Part shown: in pieces, positions 11,202-12,202 of the stretch
How the letters are laid out: each line of letters begins with the position of its first letter
How positions within the stretch are numbered: the stretch's first letter is position 1
From: Anaerotignum sp.
Lineage (GTDB): Bacteria > Bacillota > Clostridia > Lachnospirales > Anaerotignaceae
DNA: 12,202 nt
Reading direction: 5' to 3'
Assembly: GCA_017442465.1 (NCBI GenBank)
Contig: JAFRZQ010000224.1
Location: forward strand, 1-12,202
Position numbers and translations under genes: made by a program
Notes under the pieces: generated by a model
The model's database searches: none
What the model was told of the DNA's origin: nothing
What the model saw: the letters and a program-made list of their open reading frames with translations, nothing else

Positions 11202-12202
11202 ATGTCTACAACTGAAAATCGTGTTGAGTTTAGTTCCAAACTAGGTTTCATCCTGTCTGCAGCTGGTTCCGCTGTAGGTCTGGGCAACATCTGGAAATTC
11301 CCCGGCAAGGCTTATGCTTGCGGCGGCGGTGCTTTCCTGATCATCTACCTGATCATCGTTGCTGTAGTAGGTACATCCGTAATGATGGCTGAATTCACAA
11401 TCGGCCGTAAAACACACAAAGGTGCCGTTGGTGCTCTGAGAGAACTGAATGAAAAATTTGCCTGGATCGGCGGTCTGGGCGTTCTGACAGGTTTCATCAT
11501 CGTATGTTACTACTGTCAGGTTGGTGGTTGGGCTATGTACTACATCGTAGCTTATATCACAGATGTACAGACAGTATGGGCTGATCCTATGGCATACTTC
11601 CTGAACATGCTGGGTGCAAGCGGCTTCCCCGTTGGTGCACTGGTTTGGGGCTTTGTCTTCATGTTCCTGACAGCATGGATCATCAGCCATGGTACTGCTG
11701 GTATCGAAAAAATGTCCACGATCCTGATGCCCGTTCTGTTCGTTGTACTGGTTGGTCTGATGATCAGATCCTGTACACTGCCCGGTGCTGATGAAGGTCT
11801 GGCATATATGTTCCACGTAGACTTCTCTACCATCAATGGTACTGCAATTCTGACTGCTCTGGGTCAGGCGTTCTTCTCCCTGTCCCTTGGTATGGGTGTT
11901 ATGATCACATATGCTTCCTACCTGTCCAGAGAAGATAACCTGGTTTCCAACACTGCAATCGTATGTACGCTGGATACTCTGGTAGCTCTGTTCGCAGGCT
12001 TCATGATTATCCCCGCTGTATTCGCTACAGGTATCGCTCCCGGTATGGGCGGTGCGTTCGGTTTTGCTACACTGGCAGGCGTATTCATGGCGATCCCCGG
12101 CGGTCAGTTCATCGGTATGCTGTTCTACTTCCTGCTGTTCTTTGCAGCGATCACATCCTCTACTTCCATCCTGGAAGGTACTGTTGCATTCCTGACAGAA
12201 GA
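11202..12202 (+). CDS. Sodium-dependent amino-acid transporter, NSS/SNF family (copy 2, cut by right edge)
   Basis: This is a tandem paralogue of the preceding gene. I read 333 residues before the window ends, and by eye count about 29 substitutions against copy 1, or roughly 91% identity. The span 1 site SAAGSAVGLGNIWKFP, the span 6 motif GQAFFSLSLGMG and the span 8 motif TSSTSILEG are unchanged, so the substrate class should be the same. Differences are mostly conservative and cluster around spans 4-5 and the loop after them (IRACTLPGASEG versus IRSCTLPGADEG), plus the short N-terminus (Ala8Val, Gly11Ser, Thr13Lys). GGAGG at 11191-11195 lies six bases before the ATG. Codon use is as restricted as in copy 1. 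The C-terminus and terminator lie outside the window. Confidence 0.93.
   Translation, partial: MSTTENRVEFSSKLGFILSAAGSAVGLGNIWKFPGKAYACGGGAFLIIYLIIVAVVGTSVMMAEFTIGRKTHKGAVGALRELNEKFAWIGGLGVLTGFIIVCYYCQVGGWAMYYIVAYITDVQTVWADPMAYFLNMLGASGFPVGALVWGFVFMFLTAWIISHGTAGIEKMSTILMPVLFVVLVGLMIRSCTLPGADEGLAYMFHVDFSTINGTAILTALGQAFFSLSLGMGVMITYASYLSREDNLVSNTAIVCTLDTLVALFAGFMIIPAVFATGIAPGMGGAFGFATLAGVFMAIPGGQFIGMLFYFLLFFAAITSSTSILEGTVAFLTE

Overview
The window looks like chromosomal DNA from an anaerobic Firmicute of the class Clostridia. The best single marker is a SCIFF ranthipeptide precursor next to its radical SAM maturase, a pair close to universal in Clostridia. Supporting this are strong AGGAGG-type ribosome binding sites, textbook sigma-A promoters in AT-rich spacers, a LytR-CpsA-Psr/LtaS-type Gram-positive envelope locus, an EndoA-type MazF and amino-acid NSS transporters. 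Moderate G+C genes with AT-rich spacers would fit Lachnospirales, but the family cannot be fixed from the sequence. No tRNA, rRNA, CRISPR array, insertion sequence or phage gene was seen.

Layout. (1) 1-1213, minus strand: scfA (SCIFF peptide) transcribed from a near-consensus promoter, then an intrinsic terminator acting as an attenuator, then scfB (maturase, cut by the left edge). (2) 1217-2267, minus strand: a single nucleoside hydrolase gene with its own terminator. (3) 2373-3478, plus strand: a LolA-fold, GerS-like lipoprotein followed by an EndoA/MazF-type RNase with no antitoxin gene beside it. The 105-base gap between them is full of RNA hairpins, one covering part of the mazF ribosome binding site. 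(4) 3489-6882, minus strand: a compact four-gene operon of two LCP cell-wall polymer ligases, uridine kinase and a 59-residue membrane protein, ending at a terminator shared with mazF. (5) 7005-9017, plus strand: a lipoteichoic-acid-synthase-like enzyme divergent from the LCP operon, so the 6802-7072 spacer drives two envelope units. (6) 9018-12202, plus strand: two tandem, about 91% identical sodium-dependent NSS-family transporters (the second cut by the right edge), each behind a different non-coding leader with predicted RNA hairpins.

How the parts fit. Most genes are ordinary housekeeping or envelope functions. The RiPP pair is the specialised system, and its precursor carries a Gly where the characterised SCIFF peptides, as I recall them, have the cross-linked Thr. 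The less explained material is mostly RNA-level: the scfA/scfB attenuator, the structured gap before an antitoxin-less mazF, the three-hairpin leader of the first transporter, and two hairpin elements plus a three-way-choice terminator between the duplicated transporters.
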